Origin: a virus
DNA length: 34,943 nucleotides
IMG/VR virus record: IMGVR_UViG_3300017963_000161
Location: 1 to 34,943 of that record
Reading direction: 5' to 3' (one strand)
A model generated the notes under the pieces. The model was not told the origin of the DNA and searched no databases. It saw only the letters and a list, made by a program, of their open reading frames with translations. Shown in pieces: positions 1-8,916 of this stretch (the stretch's first letter is position 1; each line of letters starts with the position of its first letter). Position numbers and translations under genes: made by a program.

Positions 1-123
1 CAGTAACTGATTGCGCTGTACCAGAACTCGTTCCTGTTACAGTATTAATATAACGATCACCAACAGACGGGCTTCCAGGTTCTGCTGTTGTAAAATCTAC
101 TTCATCTATAACAGCTTTTTGCC
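1..123. repeat. Terminal direct repeat, left copy (circular closure overlap)
   Basis: Positions 1-123 are identical to 34821-34943. The tail-fibre gene reads in frame across the join: 1918 nt on this side plus 2357 nt down to 32464 gives 4275 nt, exactly 1425 codons. This is what a circular (or circularly permuted, headful-packaged) genome assembled with an end overlap looks like. A physical 123-bp terminal redundancy lying inside a structural gene is less likely. The unique genome length is 34,820 bp. Confidence 0.93.
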
Positions 124-1918
124 AATGAATTCCGGCAGCTATATTATCAGTATAAGTCTTAGCGGCATGCTGAGTAACGCCTAATGTAGTTGAATCAGCA
201 GCCATCGTCACATCATCTGAAAATCCTGTAACAGCATTACCTGTAGCCCCTTCAAATGATGCTGCTTTAATATCCCCATTAAAAGAACTGTCTCCTGAAG
301 GATTTACTATATTCACAGTTCCTGAAGTAATAGTTTCAGTACCATATAGTTTAGTTACGGATAGATTTAATTCAGCACCTGAAGAATTAACAACATAAGC
401 ACTATTTCCGCTCACTTCAACAGCATTTATATTTACTTTAGCGTTTGAAGTTAAAGAAATAGCTGCTGCATTATCAGATCTTAATCTGCCAAAACTCATA
501 CCAAATCCAAGAACGTTTAGGCCTGATACATCAACACAATTTCCACCGCTATCACAAACTATAGAGTTAATATATCCCGAGGTATATGTCATACTTGTAC
601 CGGTAATCTGCAAACCATTTCCGTTATTAACTTCTACTCTATCAATATCTAGTTCTAATCTTCCGGTTGCATTTTCTATTGCATCACCGGTTGAGGTACA
701 TGAGATTAATTCAGCCGCTGCAAATCCTGCATCTGTACCACCACCACTTCTAGTCAAAGCAACACCGGTTCCAGAATATTTCAAATTCTTTAATACTATA
801 GACGCATTTCCTTCAACTGTAATTTGACCATTAATTGTCACGTTCGGTGCATATATATGAATATAAGAATCTATAGTAGCGTCTTCCGTGAAATCTCCAC
901 CTTCAAGACAAACAACAGCAATCTCATTTCCAGCTGCTGGAGTTAATAATCCTGCTTCAGTTAATGCTTTACCAAATGTTGCAAAAGGACTATTCTCACT
1001 TTTACCGTTATTTAAAGTATCACTACCATTACCGCTTACCCAATAGATTTGATCTCCATCAAAAGCAACACATGTATTATCGACATAAGTTTTAACTGCA
1101 TGCTGAGTAATACTTTTAGTACTTGAATCATCAGCTAAAGTTGTATCATCTGAAAATTCAGTTACAGTTGCTCCGGTTGCTCCTTTTAATGAACCAGCAT
1201 CGACAAGACCTGGAGTTGTAACATTTGCAAAAGTAGGAGATGAAGTAGTTGCTATATCTTGAGGTGTAGATAATATTGGATTTCCACTTACGCCATCACC
1301 ATCATTAACATTAACTTGATTTAATGTTCCGGTAATAGTTCTAGTTGCATAAGTTGCAGTTCCTGTTCTAGCCATAACACCATCAGTGCTTAGAGCAGCT
1401 AATGCTGTTAAATCAGCATCTAACGGCTGTCTATTATCTGCAACATCTTTTACTACATGTTCAGTAACGATAGCTGTTGCTTTATCTTCTAAAGTCGTAT
1501 CATTAGATATTTCATTCACGACTGATCCAAGACTGAGTTCAGCAGATACTACTTTTAATGCTCCTGCACTACTTAAAGTTCCACCGCCTTCAACTAACCC
1601 ATCAGGAGTACTATTGTTGGTAACAATTGCATCTGCTACCGTATAAAAAACAGGATCTACATCATCAAGATCTGTAAAAGATTCAGTATGCTCATCAATG
1701 TTAGCATCTGTCATTCTAAGCCATCGACCAGGACCTGCTGAAGGTTGAACAACTTTATCATCATCAGGTGTTGCTGAAGATGTTGGATCATAACGATATA
1801 TACCTTTTGCTTTTACTATAATTATTTCTCCATCAGCATAAAGGGTTACATCTAGTGCTTTTAAAGTTGTCACATCCGCAACTGGTCTTTGAATAATTTG
1901 ATGCTGTAAAATAGCCAT
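1..1918 (-). CDS. Giant tail fibre/tailspike, N-terminal part (gene continues through the circle junction to 32464)
   Basis: This is the first ~639 residues of a 1,424-aa fibre, which probably binds or degrades host surface glycan. The start is ATG at 1916-1918 with AGGAGA upstream. Residues 1-90 are a likely particle-attachment head. Three diverged copies of one module (consensus around SDDTTLADDST then TQHAVKTYVDN) sit near residues 125-158, 239-279 and 551-591. Between the second and third lies a right-handed beta-helix that opens with WVSGNGSDTLNNG (about residue 285), the usual entry motif of pectate-lyase-like repeats. The gene follows two small tail genes in one operon. No catalytic residues were assigned, so adhesin or depolymerase are both possible. 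Confidence 0.9.
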   Translation of the reverse strand, partial: MAILQHQIIQRPVADVTTLKALDVTLYADGEIIIVKAKGIYRYDPTSSATPDDDKVVQPSAGPGRWLRMTDANIDEHTESFTDLDDVDPVFYTVADAIVTNNSTPDGLVEGGGTLSSAGALKVVSAELSLGSVVNEISNDTTLEDKATAIVTEHVVKDVADNRQPLDADLTALAALSTDGVMARTGTATYATRTITGTLNQVNVNDGDGVSGNPILSTPQDIATTSSPTFANVTTPGLVDAGSLKGATGATVTEFSDDTTLADDSSTKSITQHAVKTYVDNTCVAFDGDQIYWVSGNGSDTLNNGKSENSPFATFGKALTEAGLLTPAAGNEIAVVCLEGGDFTEDATIDSYIHIYAPNVTINGQITVEGNASIVLKNLKYSGTGVALTRSGGGTDAGFAAAELISCTSTGDAIENATGRLELDIDRVEVNNGNGLQITGTSMTYTSGYINSIVCDSGGNCVDVSGLNVLGFGMSFGRLRSDNAAAISLTSNAKVNINAVEVSGNSAYVVNSSGAELNLSVTKLYGTETITSGTVNIVNPSGDSSFNGDIKAASFEGATGNAVTGFSDDVTMAADSTTLGVTQHAAKTYTDNIAAGIHWQKAVIDEVDFTTAEPGSPSVGDRYINTVTGTSSGTAQSVT

Positions 1919-1939
1919 TTTAAATTCTCCTATCTTTAT

Positions 1940-2110
1940 TTACTCTGTTGTCCACTTTTCTCCGAACTCGTCTTCCCATATGTCATAACCTTCATCCTGA
2001 GTTGAAGTCCAATAATGATCATATACAGGAGATGACCCACTTTTCTCTAAACAAGTCTGCCAAAAAATATTTTCTTGTTGCAAAATATTTTTACGTTTTT
2101 TAGCTTCCAT
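1940..2110 (-). CDS. Small 56-aa protein between spike-base and fibre genes
   Basis: This is a 56-aa acidic, Trp/Tyr-rich protein (MEAKKRKNILQQENIFW at the start). Its ATG overlaps the stop of the preceding 106-aa gene as TAATG, which implies translational coupling, and the fibre gene follows 21 bp later. No family was recognised. Its position suggests a tail-associated or fibre-chaperone role, which is inference only. Confidence 0.7.
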   Translation of the reverse strand: MEAKKRKNILQQENIFWQTCLEKSGSSPVYDHYWTSTQDEGYDIWEDEFGEKWTTE

Positions 2111-2430
2111 TATTGCCCTCCGTGAGCGGTAACGTAAGTTACTGTTGTAGTTCTTAACGTTCCTTTTATAACGGCTTGATATAATACTTTTTTGCTTTTT
2201 TCTATTACATAATCACCATCTAATAATTTATAATATGGATTTGGCTCTCCATTATCTCCTTCTAAAATTAAATCTCCCCCACCACCAATATGAAATTTAC
2301 AGGCATAATTAGGAAGCTCTACATCTGCCGTTAATGCAGTATCATAGTTAACTTCCCATCCTCTATTTGTAACTATAGAAATCTCATTGCTTGGCGCATC
2401 TGGATTTACGTGATTATCATCGTGTCTCAT
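2110..2430 (-). CDS. Spike-base-like small tail protein
   Basis: This is a 106-aa beta-rich protein with a Gly-rich turn (HIGGGGDLILEGDNG) and the layout ANYDTALTADVELPNYACKF then DGDYVIEKSKKV. It resembles the small spike-base proteins of the gene transfer agent of Rhodobacter (RCAP_Rcc01079 family) and related phage proteins, which form a ring or trimer beneath a receptor-binding spike. It sits between the collar-domain tail protein and the fibre gene, as expected for a connector. The start has a good AAGGAGA site. The family call rests on pattern recall. Confidence 0.6.
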   Translation of the reverse strand: MRHDDNHVNPDAPSNEISIVTNRGWEVNYDTALTADVELPNYACKFHIGGGGDLILEGDNGEPNPYYKLLDGDYVIEKSKKVLYQAVIKGTLRTTTVTYVTAHGGQ

Positions 2431-2441
2431 TTTCTATCTCC

Positions 2442-4787
2442 TTAATATTTAATAAAGTAATAAACATATATATTTTCAGGCCTGGTTTCATCTCCACCTG
2501 TATCTGCAACATCAATAATTTGCTGCCCACTTCTTGCAAAAGTAGTTCTCCAACCTTGACCGCCCGTCTGATCAATACCTCCAACAACAGAAGCTCCATC
2601 TGAAGTACTAAGCCCAATTGAAAAACAATGATCCGTATGTGCAACATTGCCTACCCATAAACTTGCCGAATGATCATGGCTTTCGAATTTTTCATGCTGT
2701 CTAGTTCCAACAGCAGATCCGTATCCAAAAGCATGATTAGGTGTACGTCCAGATTTATTAGGATCTATGCTTCCATCAAAATCAGCAGCCCTTAAAAAGA
2801 GTCCATTATATTTCGGAACATTAAAATATATGGAATTAATCATATCAACAGTCTTATCAGCAACTTGTGCTGCGGTTTCAGTTCCGTCAAGTTCGATTTT
2901 AGAACCTATCTGACCACCAGGCGCTGGATCTGTACCACTACCTGCAACTTCGTACCACATATATCTATTTTCTAAACGTCCATAAAAATTAAAATATTCA
3001 CCACCACTTAATGTAGATGCTGCATTACATGTTATTTGTGTAATTTCAGCACCTTTCAATACTTCTAAAATTTGATATGCTATTGCATTTTTAGCGTTAT
3101 ATTTTGAAGAAAGATCACATCTTAAACCAGTTCCACCAGGTGCTGGATCAGAACCTACACCATCAACACGAAACCATACATAAAATGAAGTAGAAGTACC
3201 ATGAATTGTAAAATATTCACCACCGCTCCATCCTGTAACAGTTTGAGTAACTGTAATATCTGTTATTTCTGGTAAAGAAGCAGTTCCTTGTTGATGAATC
3301 GAAATAGATACATGAGCGGTCCCTGCAGTTGCATCAGTAACATTTCCATTTGAAGTATTTGTTACTCTTATTTTAAATGATCCTTCCCATGCAGGACTCA
3401 TTTCGGGTGAATCAACACCATTTCTAACAGTAGAAAAAGAAAATCCCGTATCATTATCACTCCAATTAGTAACATCTCCAGAATTAGCATTTCTACATAT
3501 ACATTGATCTGTTGCTGAGCCTGCTAAAGTATAACAAAAGAACCCATCAGATCCGCTTCCATAAATATTTCCTATTTTATTAAATAATCTTCTATATGTA
3601 AGTTTATCATCAGTCCCAGGAATATAATCTTCAGCTTGATAAGTAGTTCCATCACAAAGTAGATATCCTTTTATAGTTGTATCAGGAGTTGCAAATGCTT
3701 TAATATGTCCTACCTCATGTTGTGCAACTTCATATGAATGGTCAGTCTCAACCCATATAGGAAGATGTATATCATCATTAGTAATATCTGGAAGTTCTAT
3801 AGCTTTCTTCTCAACTTCAGCCATTTCATATGTTTTATAATTAAATTCTAATAATTCATCTCCCTTATTTAATTGCATATTAGTTATATCAACTTCACTA
3901 ATAACGTTTAGTGGTAAACGTATACCAATTTCAAGATGATCATTATCATTAGTTCCTAATGTCTTTCCGCTTATACTTGGAATTACTAATGTTACTGTAT
4001 ATTCTTCCCATTCAGTAGTTAATTGCTCTAAAGTTAATGTCTCTACAGCCGTACTTGGTGTTCCACCAGATCCAAAACTTTGTCTAACTAAAATCTGAAT
4101 TTGAGAACTTGTAGAACTTTTAGCTCTCATATTTATTGTAACTGTCTCACCAGATAAAGTTTCAACTCCTCTTATTCTGAAAACAATATCTTTTCGTGTT
4201 TCACCAGCAGCACCAATTGCTGTACATGCATATCTTAAGTAATATTTAGGATTTTCAGGAACGTCAGTCTGACCCAAAACAAATTCATTAAATGTTAATG
4301 TATTTGTTGCATTAGTATTATTTCTTATAAAATTCCAATTATCAGCAGCTATAAGAACATAAGATGTGCTATCAAGATCATCATTTGTATATTCTTCTTG
4401 ATAATGAAATCTAAATTGTGGATTTAATATGTAATTAGTAGGATCAAATTCAGTAACTACTGGTGGTCCTTCTCCAGCTGAAGATGGATAATTATCAAAA
4501 CTTTTGATTAATGTCGTATCAGAAGCTCGTACTTCAATATAATAAGGCTCATCATCTGCATAATATGGAGCTGACATTGATCCTGCTGAATCTAAAGTAT
4601 GAGGATTATCATATGCAGGTGGTGTTGTAGCAGGTGGCGTAATAACATCTGTTTTATATACTGCTTTGCGTGTATCATGATCTGTTGCTTTTGACCATTC
4701 TACAGTTCCGGCAATTAAAGGAAGACCATTTTGATCACAATAATAATCTATACATTTTGGTTCTAAACTGTAACTTATAGTTGCCAT
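2442..4787 (-). CDS. Tail protein with carbohydrate-binding-like and tail-collar domains
   Basis: This 781-aa virion protein starts MATISYSLEPK after GGAAATAAA. The N-terminus (1-115) is probably the tail-attachment region. Residues ~117-310 look like a galactose-binding/CBM-type jelly roll, starting NYILNPQF. A phage tail collar domain begins at ~360 (GHIKAFA..., GYLLCDGTTY) and ends near 650-720 (RTPNHAFGYGSAVGTRQHE, SHDHSA). Two tandem ~73-aa repeats (508-580 and 581-653, each with SGGEYF and SDPAPGG or TDPAPGG) are inserted inside it. It overlaps the previous gene by 1 bp (TAATG). It is probably a receptor-contacting fibre or knob; which receptor cannot be told. Confidence 0.83.
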   Translation of the reverse strand: MATISYSLEPKCIDYYCDQNGLPLIAGTVEWSKATDHDTRKAVYKTDVITPPATTPPAYDNPHTLDSAGSMSAPYYADDEPYYIEVRASDTTLIKSFDNYPSSAGEGPPVVTEFDPTNYILNPQFRFHYQEEYTNDDLDSTSYVLIAADNWNFIRNNTNATNTLTFNEFVLGQTDVPENPKYYLRYACTAIGAAGETRKDIVFRIRGVETLSGETVTINMRAKSSTSSQIQILVRQSFGSGGTPSTAVETLTLEQLTTEWEEYTVTLVIPSISGKTLGTNDNDHLEIGIRLPLNVISEVDITNMQLNKGDELLEFNYKTYEMAEVEKKAIELPDITNDDIHLPIWVETDHSYEVAQHEVGHIKAFATPDTTIKGYLLCDGTTYQAEDYIPGTDDKLTYRRLFNKIGNIYGSGSDGFFCYTLAGSATDQCICRNANSGDVTNWSDNDTGFSFSTVRNGVDSPEMSPAWEGSFKIRVTNTSNGNVTDATAGTAHVSISIHQQGTASLPEITDITVTQTVTGWSGGEYFTIHGTSTSFYVWFRVDGVGSDPAPGGTGLRCDLSSKYNAKNAIAYQILEVLKGAEITQITCNAASTLSGGEYFNFYGRLENRYMWYEVAGSGTDPAPGGQIGSKIELDGTETAAQVADKTVDMINSIYFNVPKYNGLFLRAADFDGSIDPNKSGRTPNHAFGYGSAVGTRQHEKFESHDHSASLWVGNVAHTDHCFSIGLSTSDGASVVGGIDQTGGQGWRTTFARSGQQIIDVADTGGDETRPENIYVYYFIKY

Positions 4788-6592
4788 TATTTATTTCCTC
4801 TTTCTTTTAATACCTGACTCATAATGAGCGCTCTTGTTGCTGGTGATAATGCAGTTACTGCACCAGTTTCTGCCATTCGGCCTACGGCCCCTAATCCTAA
4901 TCTTTTTAAAAGCGGATATCCTAAAATAGCCGCTCCAGCTGCTGGATGACCTCCTATAATTCCACCTGCTCCTAAAGCTTGTCTACCAGTTCCAAAAATA
5001 TCCCTTAGTCCACCTTTTCTAGCAGGTTCTTTAAATAAATCAGGATTTTGCTTATACATTTTAGAATAAGTATCTAAAAGACCTTTATCTTGTTCGCTAA
5101 ACATTACTCCTTTTTGTTTCTCACCTAACTTCATGTATTTTCTTAGAAATGCAGCAGGATCACCTTCTTCATTTCTAAAATGATGATAGGCAATAAGATT
5201 TCTAGATTCTTCATCAGGCATCATGTGTGATAAGTTTTCTAATAATTCTGATTGATCTTTTTGAGCACCAGGCTTTACATATTCTTCAACCATTCCCGAA
5301 ACGGGTTTACCTTTTGCATATCGCATATAAAATGGTGAAGTATTTACCTTTTTTCCCGGTGTTTTCTTAAATGGTAGAAGTTCTTCTTTATATCTTCTAT
5401 CTGCCTCTTCCCATAATTTAGATATAGATTCCTTTTTATTTTTAAGGGACTCAATCTCTTCTGCATTTGCTTCTTTATTTTCAGATGTAAGTTTTCTTAT
5501 GTTTTCATCTATGTAGTCGGTCGTTGATTTTCTAACTGAGTCCCTTAAACCCTCTTTCGCTTCTAAGACCAAATGTCGTCTAGGGTCATCTGGCTTAAAG
5601 CGCCCAAATTCATCATTTAAATTCTGTTTAGCAAGATCTGCTTCTTCAAATGTCGTGATTTTAGGCTTTAATAATCTTTCTTCTAAATATTCTTTAACAT
5701 CTGCAGGTAAGATTTCTTCACCAAATCTAGCGTATTTAGCTGCTTCAGCACCCTTATATTTATTCATTCTGTCTAAATAAGGCCTCATATCAATTGTAAC
5801 ACCTAATTCTCTGCTTATTTCTTTAGGTTTTTCATAAGCTGCTCTAATACTATCTTCAGGTTGTATCCATCGTCCTACACCTGTAATATCACCTTCTTGA
5901 TCACTACCTTTTAATTCTTCAAAATGTCGCGCTGCTCGATCATAAATATCTTGTGCAGATGTTTCTTTACTACTAGCTCCTCTAAATCTTGTTAACATAT
6001 TATCTAGTGAAGCACGTGCCTGTGGATAAACAACTTCTGCTCTTTTAGCAGCAGCCTGTGCTAGCTTTCCTGCACCTACTCCACCTAAATGTAAACCAGC
6101 ACCAGCAAGTCCTCCTACAATAGCACCTCTTTCAGGCGCTGTAGGAGCCTGTGTTGCGCCGTATACTCCGCCTATTGCTGCCTGTTCACCTAATGGAGTT
6201 AACGTCTCTGCGAGGCCGAGAGGACCCATAGCAGCCGCTGTTCCACCATAACCAAGAATATCTCCGAGCACTCCACCAACACGTCCTGGCAATGTCCTAC
6301 GTCCGGGTGCTTCTGGGACTTGATATCGCTCTAAAGGTTGTGCCCCTACTACTCGCCTAGGAATATTGGCCGCACCTGTAACTAAATTCATTAATTGTTG
6401 AGCTAATTCCTGTCCTGCAGCCGCAGGCATTGCAACAGCAGCTCTACCAACACCTCCTAAAGCTTGTAATAAAGGATGCTGAGCAGGCAATGCAGCACCA
6501 GGAGCTGTTTGTTCAGCTAATAAATTAATAGGTCCAGCTTCTGTTGGTTCAGGCTGTTTTAAATCTTCTTCTGTTAATAACATTTTTGGCAT
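4787..6592 (-). CDS. Large ejection (internal virion) protein, P22 gp16-position
   Basis: This 601-aa protein is Ala/Gly-rich and hydrophobic at both ends (60-190, and the last ~75 residues with GLGAVGRM) and charged and helical in the middle (200-500). That is typical of pilot proteins stored in the head and injected into the envelope with the DNA. It is third in a run of three such genes (225, 403 and 601 aa), matching the gp7-gp20-gp16 order of P22. Start and stop overlap the neighbours as TAATG. The assignment is by composition and synteny, not by a sequence motif. Confidence 0.7.
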   Translation of the reverse strand: MPKMLLTEEDLKQPEPTEAGPINLLAEQTAPGAALPAQHPLLQALGGVGRAAVAMPAAAGQELAQQLMNLVTGAANIPRRVVGAQPLERYQVPEAPGRRTLPGRVGGVLGDILGYGGTAAAMGPLGLAETLTPLGEQAAIGGVYGATQAPTAPERGAIVGGLAGAGLHLGGVGAGKLAQAAAKRAEVVYPQARASLDNMLTRFRGASSKETSAQDIYDRAARHFEELKGSDQEGDITGVGRWIQPEDSIRAAYEKPKEISRELGVTIDMRPYLDRMNKYKGAEAAKYARFGEEILPADVKEYLEERLLKPKITTFEEADLAKQNLNDEFGRFKPDDPRRHLVLEAKEGLRDSVRKSTTDYIDENIRKLTSENKEANAEEIESLKNKKESISKLWEEADRRYKEELLPFKKTPGKKVNTSPFYMRYAKGKPVSGMVEEYVKPGAQKDQSELLENLSHMMPDEESRNLIAYHHFRNEEGDPAAFLRKYMKLGEKQKGVMFSEQDKGLLDTYSKMYKQNPDLFKEPARKGGLRDIFGTGRQALGAGGIIGGHPAAGAAILGYPLLKRLGLGAVGRMAETGAVTALSPATRALIMSQVLKERGNK

Positions 6593-7803
6593 TATGCTAC
6601 CCCATGTTTTTGTCTTAATCTTCGAATTACTTCATCCGTAGATATTCCAAGTTGTTTAGCCGTATGATCTATATTTTCTTGTGTAGAATTAGGAACGCCA
6701 GGAATTAACAAATTATCTTGGCCTTTTACAATTCTAGGTGAAGGATAAATCTTACCTTTTCTATAAATTTCAGGTATACCTAGTGCATCTTGCCATGTCT
6801 TCAATTCAGCCCGAACAGTATCTTTCATAGCATTAAATCGCTCTAAAGCCGCTCCTCCAGCTAGAAATATAGATGTTGGATTAGCAAGTTCTTCAATTCT
6901 TTTCATTCCTTCAGGTGTTACTGAATCTCCATAAAATTGTCTTAATTGTGATGACAATAATTTGGAATCAGCAACAAACTGCTGATATCTTTGATAATCT
7001 GGAGTTATAGTACCTGCTTGAGCTAAAGCAGAATCTTTTAAAAGCTTAGCTTGCCCTTTTACTCCTGAATAAATAGGGATAACACTAGAATCCATTCTGG
7101 CTAAAGTATTTTCAACATTATTAGCATACAATACTTTTTGTCGTACTATTGGATCAGTTACTGTTTTCTGCCTTAATAGCTCATATTGTGCTGGCAATTC
7201 TTTTGCAAATTCAGGTGCTTGTTCTCCAGGAACTGCTTGCTGAGCAACAACAGCAGGGGCTTGAGGCTGGCCAGCTGGTTGGGTTGGCAATTGCTGTCCG
7301 GATTGTACTAAAGCTTGTTGAGCAGGCTGTGCGCCAACGGTAGGCAGCATTCCTTGTGGTTGACCTTGCAATGCTCCAGCTAAAGCCCCAACAGTAGGTC
7401 TTATAGCCTGAGCCCATGGTTCTCCAGTTGGAGCTATTTGTTGTTGAGTACGTGCTTCTTCAAGGCCTGATTTACCTGTTTGAGTAAGAAATCTAGCTGG
7501 CAAATACTTTGCTAACTGTTCTTTATAAACCATCTGTGCATTATATTGCCTTAAAGCGTTCTGATATACATCGCTTTGCTCTCCGTATTGAGTCTTTAAT
7601 GCATTTAATTTGAGAGCTTGGGCAGCTGGATCATTTCCAGAAATCAAAGAAATAGGGTCTTGTGCTCTAGCTTGAGCCAATTGTGTTTGTGCTTGTAATT
7701 GAGCTAAATTAGCTCGAGCCATAGGAACAGTATATGGTGATGTTAATAAGCTGCGGGCTGCTTGCCCACCTATTGCTGCTGCTCTTGGATCAAATGCTAC
7801 CAT
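6592..7803 (-). CDS. Ejection (internal virion) protein, P22 gp20-position
   Basis: This 403-aa protein is Ala/Gln/Pro-rich. It has a helical N-terminus (QAARSLL, then LAQLQAQTQLAQARAQ), a Pro/Gln-rich low-complexity linker at ~130-195 and a helical C-terminal half. No TM segment or enzymatic motif is visible. By composition and by lying between the gp7-like and gp16-like genes it is the middle DNA-ejection protein. It ends in a TAATG overlap with the next gene, and its own start follows an AGGAGAAAGG-type site. Confidence 0.68.
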   Translation of the reverse strand: MVAFDPRAAAIGGQAARSLLTSPYTVPMARANLAQLQAQTQLAQARAQDPISLISGNDPAAQALKLNALKTQYGEQSDVYQNALRQYNAQMVYKEQLAKYLPARFLTQTGKSGLEEARTQQQIAPTGEPWAQAIRPTVGALAGALQGQPQGMLPTVGAQPAQQALVQSGQQLPTQPAGQPQAPAVVAQQAVPGEQAPEFAKELPAQYELLRQKTVTDPIVRQKVLYANNVENTLARMDSSVIPIYSGVKGQAKLLKDSALAQAGTITPDYQRYQQFVADSKLLSSQLRQFYGDSVTPEGMKRIEELANPTSIFLAGGAALERFNAMKDTVRAELKTWQDALGIPEIYRKGKIYPSPRIVKGQDNLLIPGVPNSTQENIDHTAKQLGISTDEVIRRLRQKHGVA

Positions 7804-7815
7804 AACCTTTCTCCT

Positions 7816-8493
7816 TTATAAAAATGTGCTCGCAATATCGCCAGCAAGACCACCACCAAATTCACCTAAGTATTGACCAATTCCACTAGCTGATGCGGCT
7901 TTTTGAGCTTCAGCTTGTGCTTGAACTTGTGCTAATTGTGCAGCTAGATTTCCATATTGACCTGCGGATGTGAGCCCAAATTGGCCCATCTGACCTGCAG
8001 CACCTAAGCCCATCTGGCCTAATCCAGCTGTACCACCTAGATATGTCTGACCCATACCTAAAATATTTTGTAAATATTGTTGCATATCTTGCGATGCTAA
8101 TCCTTGAGAATAGCCTAAAATATCTTTCATTTCCTGACCGGATCCTGCCATACCTCTAGCTTCCATAGCGTTTTGCAATTGTTTCAATCCTTCTTGTTGT
8201 TGAAATTGAGCAGCTGGAGATAATTGATATCCGCTCATAATCTGTGAGTACATTTGAGAAGGATCACCATAGGGCTGTAACGCTTGAGCATATTTTTGTA
8301 AGCCACCATAACCCATCTGCTGATATGGTGCTAATTGACCTATTGCTTGCTGACCCATTTGTTTAATATAATCTTGTGCTTGTTGTAGAGTTTTTTCTCC
8401 TCCTCCAGTAAAATCATCTCCTCTACCACCTAAATACTGACCAAGTATGCCTCCACCAAGTTCGGCTATATATGGTAATGCTGCTGCAAACAT
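7816..8493 (-). CDS. Ejection protein, P22 gp7-like (DNA transfer protein)
   Basis: This 225-aa Gly/Ala/Gln-rich protein starts MFAAALPYIAELGGGILG. It has amphipathic Gln-rich helices (QQAQDYIKQMGQQAIGQL) and a Gly-Met-Gln-rich stretch at ~150-185. P22 gp7 and related small injection proteins share this composition and this position, first of three injection genes after the tail-completion genes. The RBS is AAAGGAGAATAGAT. It probably resides in the capsid and passes into the host envelope with the DNA. Confidence 0.72.
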   Translation of the reverse strand: MFAAALPYIAELGGGILGQYLGGRGDDFTGGGEKTLQQAQDYIKQMGQQAIGQLAPYQQMGYGGLQKYAQALQPYGDPSQMYSQIMSGYQLSPAAQFQQQEGLKQLQNAMEARGMAGSGQEMKDILGYSQGLASQDMQQYLQNILGMGQTYLGGTAGLGQMGLGAAGQMGQFGLTSAGQYGNLAAQLAQVQAQAEAQKAASASGIGQYLGEFGGGLAGDIASTFL

Positions 8494-8505
8494 ATCTATT
8501 CTCCT

Positions 8506-8916
8506 TTAATTATTACTTCTACTATTTTCAATCCACAATTTACGCAGTTCATTATAATGGAATGATATTACATCTCCTTCGCCCATCTCATAATCAGCTC
8601 CTCCAGCTAACTGAAGCCCATTTCCATCAACAAGTTTGATCTTATGTGTATCACTCATACATTCAACCGTTAATGATTGGCCATCTTCTCCTACTGTAAT
8701 CTGCGGATATCCTAAAGTTGTAGTTCCCACACTAGAGCCTTTAATCCTCATAATTCCTGTAGTAACTCTAATCTGATCAGATGCTGCCAAAACAAGCGTA
8801 TCTGACGGTGTAGTAGAGAAATTAATAGCATGTGTAGCCCGTTCGAACCATCTGCTCCATTTCTGATTAATAAAATAACTTCCTGCTATATTGTCAAAAG
8901 GTTGTTTTTCAAGCAT
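8506..8916 (-). CDS. Putative virion protein of 136 aa after the gp10-like gene
   Basis: This beta-rich protein starts MLEKQPFDNIAGSYF and contains QKWSRWFERATHAINF and an Asp/Gly-rich C-terminal half ending ELRKLWIENS. Its first 8 bp overlap the end of the gp10-like gene, so the two are probably co-translated. P22 carries the tail needle gene (gp26) around here, but this protein has no coiled-coil heptads and does not look like a needle. Small head-fibre or tail proteins of similar layout occur in other podoviruses. The function is not recognised beyond a likely structural role. Confidence 0.65.
   Translation of the reverse strand: MLEKQPFDNIAGSYFINQKWSRWFERATHAINFSTTPSDTLVLAASDQIRVTTGIMRIKGSSVGTTTLGYPQITVGEDGQSLTVECMSDTHKIKLVDGNGLQLAGGADYEMGEGDVISFHYNELRKLWIENSRSNN

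Noticed and set aside
1-123. 123-bp repeat as a true terminal redundancy (physical genome ends)
   Set aside because: It lies in the middle of one reading frame that is restored exactly on circularisation; P22-type phages package circularly permuted DNA, so assembly overlap is simpler.
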